Below are positions 59,368-64,000 of a DNA stretch of 64,000 nucleotides, piece by piece. Made by a program: the position numbers and the translations under genes. The stretch lies in the NCBI RefSeq assembly GCF_016802725.1, contig NC_052672.1, forward strand, positions 7,717,685 to 7,781,684. The letters are read 5' to 3'. The stretch's first letter is position 1; every line of letters starts with the position of its first letter. The DNA is from Solenopsis invicta. Taxonomy: Eukaryota; Arthropoda; Insecta; Hymenoptera; Formicidae. Under the pieces are notes generated by a model. The model worked only from the letters and a program-made list of their open reading frames with translations. It was not told the DNA's origin and searched no databases.

Positions 59368-60081
59368 CACAGTTGGAAAATTTGTGTTTAACACAAGATG
59401 AATATGTTAGAAAGTGACGTAAACATTATGTAAAAAAAATTACGTAAAAATATAACGCTTTGGCACAATCTGGAATATGGAAATACATTTCTTCAGTAAA
59501 ATTAACATTTATACACTAGCTTAAAAATACGCAGCAAAATTTAATGTAATGTAACGAAAGCAAATTTCAAGAGCAGATATATTTAAAAAATTTAATGTTG
59601 TCAAAAGTGCACTTTTCATGCACATACTTTTTAATAATAGATACGTTAAATTTAATGTACCTGTGTAACTTAAAGTATATTAAATTTCATGAAATTTTTA
59701 ATTAAAAATATGCATTTTTTAAATGCTTGGTTAATAAAACAAATTTCTATTTTAACCTTTCTAATTTGCTTTCTAAAAAAATATATAATTTGCGTAAAAA
59801 TCGAATGTATATTTATAACATGTTAAAACATACATTTTATTCATTTATGTTAAAACATACATTTTATTCATTTTATTCATTAAAACTACATTACTTTACG
59901 TTGCTTACTTACGCATAAATTTTTTTTACTCTAATGCTAAAAAGTGTTAAATATCAATTTAACACAAAATATTCAAACAACATAATCACATTATGTTAAA
60001 TTAGATACTTTCATATGTTAAAAATTCAACATAAAAATTTTAACAACTGATTTTAACATGAACACAATGTTTTCTACTGTG
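59368..60081. mobile_element. MITE with CACAGTTGGAAAA ends, interrupted copy
   Basis: Left CACAGTTGGAAAATTTGTGT pairs with the right end, whose reverse complement is CACAGTAGAAAACATTGTGT. The left part (59368-59513) and right part (59811-60081) align with 40442-40884. The middle (59514-59810) is absent from the 40-kb copy and is a separate element. No transposase. Confidence 0.7.
59514..59810 (+). mobile_element. Nested insertion, dispersed repeat D copy 2 (297 bp)
   Basis: Inserted in the MITE at 59368-60081 and flanked by ATTTATA on both sides (59507-59513 and 59811-59817). The 40-kb copy has a single ATTTGCA at this place, followed by matching sequence. The insert is a reverse-complement relative of 19285-19515 (GCAAAATTTAATGTAATGTA, TTTAATGTTGTCAAAAGTGC, ACTTTTTAATA, TTAAATTTAATGTACC). 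Its ends show only a weak inverted match (CACTAG..TACGCA..AATT), so its class is uncertain. Confidence 0.65.
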
Positions 60082-62265
60082 GAATAACATTTTGGTATTG
60101 CAAAGCGCTCGATTGAGTGTAAAATTTTGCACTTTACAGACAATGGCAATTAAAATAACGATGAAGATAGAAGCAAAGATGCTTTGCTAATGACGACGGC
60201 GTTCTCACGCGACATTCCCGAGAGCGGCAGCGATAGTGACGATAATCGTTTCGACCCGGCTTAGTTTTAACTACGTCAGTGGAGTAACTGACAGATCGAA
60301 CGGCCGCTTCGTGGATTAATAAGCAAAATTCTTTCTTGCTCACCGACGTATCCAGACGTCGTCTGCGGCGGTGAACATCTCCCTAACAGGTCGTAGGAGA
60401 ATAATCCTTATATTTCCCGCTAGTACTGCACGGTCCTGTGCGAGATACAATTATTGCCGAGTCCGGCCGAGACGTACCGTGATCACGCGAATGCTCGACT
60501 TGAAACACAGCCTTCGAACACGCACCAACTAACGAAGGGTTCAATAATATATGACCCCTCTCTGCAGCCACTGTCACTTTGCGATTATCCAATTGCAAAC
60601 CGAAATTCACTTAGGAGTATCGTTGTAACAACGTTTCCGGAAAGATTAAACAAAACCGCGGCAAATATAGCAATAACGTTCGCCAGGAAACCTACAGTCG
60701 ATAACCGACGCGCCGTAATCATCCCCCTGTATTACTGTCGATAATAAATTTCCATCCCCCGCAATCGTAATAAGTTTTATATAGATCGTTACACTTTCCC
60801 CGATAATGTAAGGAATTTGACGTGAATTCCTTCTTAGCGGAAATGCCGCGGCGGACTGCATTAACAATTCGATTCGATCATTTAATTTTCAATATTGAAT
60901 ACTTCGGCATATTACTCTCAAATGAAATTTTTAATAAAGCATAATCTTAAAATATTATTAATTAAAAACGAAGCTCACGCTCTCCAAAGTTGTCCGCCTA
61001 TGCTTTCGAGCGTTAATTCGCGAGGACTTTTCAATTTCAATGTTGCTCTGTAATTAAGTTTCCGCGTACTAAGAAAGAATTCGCGTCCCAAATGTGTATT
61101 TATTAAAGAAGCCATGATTAGCGGGAAAAACGTGGTATTACGGCAGCGGCGCATTCTGTAAAATTTCAAGATCATCATCATTATCGTCACCATCGACATC
61201 TTTTCATTCGGCCGTGACAGCGTAACCACTAATTAACGAGCCTCTCCCCGCTCGCTTTTCAAATACCATCGAAGATGAAATCGGGGAGATCGGCAGTCGC
61301 GTTAGCGCGAGTGGATCTCCAATGTGCGCGCACCTTTATAGCGCAGCGACGACTTCATTCGCTCGTTCGTAACGGGCTATCGCGGCATTGGATTTTTTTT
61401 CAGGTCCTTTGCTAATTAAAAAATTCCACGCGAAGTCAGATCTCCTGCCGGGCGCGCCGTGCCGCAGCGCTCACGAACGCCTGTATGAACAAATCCAATA
61501 CTGTAGCTCACCCCAAAAACCCGTCAGTATTCTCCCGCTCTCTCTCTCTCCCTTTCTTTCTCTCATCTCTCCGCAACGTGTATTTAATTCGTCTCGGACA
61601 TTCGTGGGCGCAGAGCGGAAGCATTAGCGGTCTACCACGAAAACATTGTCGCGGGGTGTATTAAAATGTTTGTTTACCCATCGGGCAGAGGTCAGTTTAT
61701 CGGTTCAACTACAACCGTACAGTCTCATACATCTATACGCATCCCTCTCCTTTCGAAAGTCAGACATGCAATGCTCGTTTGCGGAGATAAAAATTATCGT
61801 GCGGTGCCCCACTTTTTGTCGCGCTTGCACGCGGAGAGGCCCACGTACCTCCTCTCATCCTCGATTTAAACGAAGGAGAGCTGAATGAATGTGCATCGAC
61901 CTATTGGAATACTTCAGCCCCGGTCTTGGATAACCCTGTTACTCCCATTTACGCAATAAAAACGCGCGTACAGAATTTCGTGCCAGAGTTTGTACCGATT
62001 AGTAGAGGTAGGCACGCGCGGAACACTTCTCAGGACGCCGCTGCACTTATCGGATAATGCATCATGTTGCGTAACACAACACATGTAATGCACGTTCGTG
62101 CGGGGATTGAAGCGAGCGAGCAAGCGAGCGAGTGAGCGCACCTTCCCTCATCACATCACGCGATCGTCAACGCGATTCTTAATATCGCGAGCAATTATTC
62201 GGCACACGCGGGCTCGTACACGCGGCGCGGTTTTTATCTTTATTTCGGCGTAACAGGCCGACGGC
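60082..62265. other. Unassigned mixed sequence
   Basis: GC-moderate to 61950, with a CT tract at 61536-61567. A 96-codon plus frame at 60454-60744 and others are unrecognisable. 62100-62140 has GAGCGAGCAAGCGAGCGAG, a short 4-bp repeat. No gene is supported. Confidence 0.4.
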
Positions 62266-62470
62266 ACGTCAAGGAAATTAACCACGGAATGCGGCCGCCA
62301 CGGCCGCGGAGGATATTTACGCGGCCTGAGGAGGCGGGGGAGACGACGCGCTTGTTAAACATTTTTTAATTAAATCCAAATCGATCGCGTCGGCCAATGC
62401 ATGCCTGCGCTCCGTGGCAGAACGTGTGGTGAAAGGAACGACGGCGGCGGGACGGAGGGAAGGCGGAAGG
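62266..62470. promoter_or_regulatory. Candidate non-coding regulatory segment
   Basis: CpG-rich sequence (GCGGCCGCCACGGCCGCGG at about 62291) is followed by the AT word TTTTTAATTAAATCCAAATC and then CpG-rich sequence again. No coding frame is supported. The abrupt alternation resembles insect regulatory elements; this is an impression only. Confidence 0.15.
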
Positions 62471-62726
62471 GGTGCGAGCGTTTTGAGATCTTTTTTTTTG
62501 GCGGATGATTCGATATTCGCCAGAAAATATCGTTGACCGATAAAAACTGTATTTGTTAAACTAAATTTTGAACAAAGCGAATAACAAATAATATCGCGTT
62601 AGATCTCGCGTCGTATCTATGTACATATTAGATGCGCGATGGGTTTTCTAAATTTATTTCTGCGATGGACAAAATTTCTTCTCATTTTGATTCGTATCAT
62701 AAATTCATTTAACCACATCACTGAAT

Positions 62727-63080
62727 CTGGGCGACCCTCTACGAAATTTCGATCGCTCGCTAGGTGTAGAGGGAATGAGACAGAACGTTCGGATTTAGAG
62801 CGGAAAGAGAGAAGTTAGAAGTCTCTCCACTCGATCGCGCGACGTTTATCAGCTTCAAAGTTCAACTAGAAATCAGACGGCAAGGAAGTAAAACTTTTTA
62901 TCATCATATTTTCCTTGTTACATAATTATAACTTTACAAAAAACAATAATGCTGTAATTTTGTCTTAAAAGTATCACTCTTTAGCTTTAAAATGCTCTAT
63001 TATAAATAAAAGTTCCTAAAAATTTTTTATTGCAAAAATTTAATTAAAAAAAAAAAATGGAATTTTTTACAAATCTTTAT
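62727..63080 (+). repeat. Dispersed repeat B, copy 2
   Basis: Reverse-complement relative of the core of the 7945-9212 element. It reads CTACGAAATTTCGATCGCTC, GTTCGGA, AGAAGTTAGAAGTCTC, TTATCAGCTTCAAAGTTCAA, CTAGAA, GGAAGTAAAAC, TTTCCTTGTTACATAA, AAAGTATCACTCTTTAGCTT and TAAAAT. The long inverted arms of the 8-kb element are not found around it. Non-coding. Confidence 0.6.
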
Positions 63081-63560
63081 CTTCATTTATGAGACACTAC
63101 AATAGCGGGTAGTGAAAAAGTAGAGTCGACTTCGGCGTGCAATTACGCATTAATAACTTACGTGGAATATTTAATACAATACAAATAAAAAGTTTATATT
63201 TTATACAATATATTAAAAAATCCGTTAAAAAAATATTTATTTATCACAAAAATATAAAACATTAAAAAGTCTGTTTTGAATATCCGCCTTTCACGATTAA
63301 CATATCTCCATTTCTTGCGATACACCATAAAAAATTTTTTTCAAAATTACCCACTATAATATGTGTAAAGTTATTAAATAGTTGTAAATGTCCACGCATT
63401 TGTAAATTTGCAATATACAAGGGTAAAACTAATTTTGTAATTTGTAATTAAGCAAATGACAGAAGTTAAATTACAACATGTATGAAAAGTTATAAAAATG
63501 ATAAAATCAATACGTTTTGCAATTGTATTACATATAATACAAATTCAAATATTGTCTCCC
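63081..63560. other. Unassigned AT-rich sequence
   Basis: No feature supported. Confidence 0.4.
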
Positions 63561-63601
63561 TATTATACATATTTTAGACAATAGAATGACTACTTACAAT
63601 T

Positions 63602-63634
63602 AGTGAGAAAACTCTGACGTGAAAACTCTGACCA
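63602..63634. repeat. 15-16-bp tandem duplication
   Basis: GTGAGAAAACTCTGAC is followed directly by GTGAAAACTCTGACC, a two-copy tandem with a 1-base indel. Confidence 0.7.
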
Positions 63635-63779
63635 CCTGTACGGACACATAGTGATGCTAGGTAATCAGAATTTTCAAGCATGCACAGTGAACGTTAATCG
63701 CATTATATTTCACAGCGATATATGGAACATCGTTATATCACGTAATGTTACAAAAACTTAGATAACTATATATAATATT

Positions 63780-63965
63780 TAAATATTCTGTTATATACGT
63801 AATTTTCTATATAAAATAAGATATATTTACTCAAAAAGTAAATCTACATATTTTTTTGTGGAATTACATAATTTCTATAAAATTACATGATTTTTTTTAT
63901 ATTTACGGAAATAATCGTGTAACTTTTATATCTATTATGTAAATTTACTGAATTCTTTTACAGTG
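63780..63965. mobile_element. Right end of a CACTGTAAAA MITE (left end not found)
   Basis: The reverse complement of the end, CACTGTAAAAGAATTCAGTA then AATTTACATAAT, closely follows the right end of the 9827-10272 element (CACTGTAAAAAAGAAGTATG then TAAATTTACACAAT). Repeated TTACATAAT/TTACATGAT words upstream fit the family. I could not place the left end, so the start given here is a guess. Confidence 0.45.
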
Positions 63966-64000
63966 TATTTGAAACAAATGATCTCGGTGTCATTTTAATA

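Noticed and set aside
1..64000. CRISPR array, prokaryotic operon, phage or defence island
   Set aside because: No regularly spaced repeats, no dense long open frames and no ribosome-binding-site pattern. Composition, microsatellites and MITEs are those of a eukaryotic, probably hymenopteran, genome.
1..64000. LTR retrotransposon, LINE or endogenous viral coding sequence
   Set aside because: No frame shows reverse transcriptase, integrase, gag/env-like or DDE transposase motifs, and no long direct terminal repeats were seen.

Overview
The window looks like insect nuclear DNA, most likely from a hymenopteran and perhaps an ant. It is AT-rich, with islands of CpG-rich sequence, many (AG/CT)n and (CA/TG)n microsatellites, and a dense population of short terminal-inverted-repeat (TIR) elements without transposase genes. 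No bacterial gene layout, operon, rRNA, tRNA, CRISPR array or phage signature was seen. I recognise no conserved protein. Almost every open frame is short, low in complexity, inside a repeat, or explained by chance, so the window is best read as intergenic or large-intron sequence. The species assignment is inference.

Layout. 0-5.3 kb: AT-rich, with two adjacent MITEs of one TIR family, a dispersed repeat copy and a 1.06-kb TIR element. 5.3-7.0 kb: CpG-rich block. 7.0-10.3 kb: second copy of the dispersed repeat, a 1.27-kb long-TIR element and a CACTGTAAAAAA MITE. 10.3-19.2 kb: mixed sequence with a 229-bp palindromic MITE and two members of a four-member family. 19.2-20.4 kb: a TIR element carrying two (AG)n tracts. 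22 kb: CpG/purine-rich block. 23.9-29 kb: a palindromic MITE, a Tc1/mariner-like MITE and a third family member. 30.5-32.1 kb: CpG-rich block. 32.7 kb: fourth family member, inverted. 33.7-37.6 kb: mixed, with a TAATTA-motif cluster and a purine/pyrimidine switch. 38-48.4 kb: hairpins, tandem and dispersed repeats and several MITEs. 49-58.2 kb: the most gene-like part, with CpG-rich blocks, a possible minus-strand promoter plus first exon near 53.3-53.5 kb and a possible minus-strand coding segment at 57.6-57.9 kb. 59.4-60.1 kb: a MITE interrupted by a second element. 62.7-63.1 kb: a block shared with the 8-kb long-TIR element. The window ends in a partial MITE.

The clearest biology is mobile-element history. 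Comparing copies inside the window gives a nested insertion with its empty site (59.5 kb against 40.6 kb), birth of an (AG)n microsatellite inside a repeat (19.3 kb), and shared cores without shared ends (8.3 against 62.8 kb). The gene-like features at 53 and 57 kb are hypotheses that need transcript data. Similarities were judged by eye and are not computed percentages.
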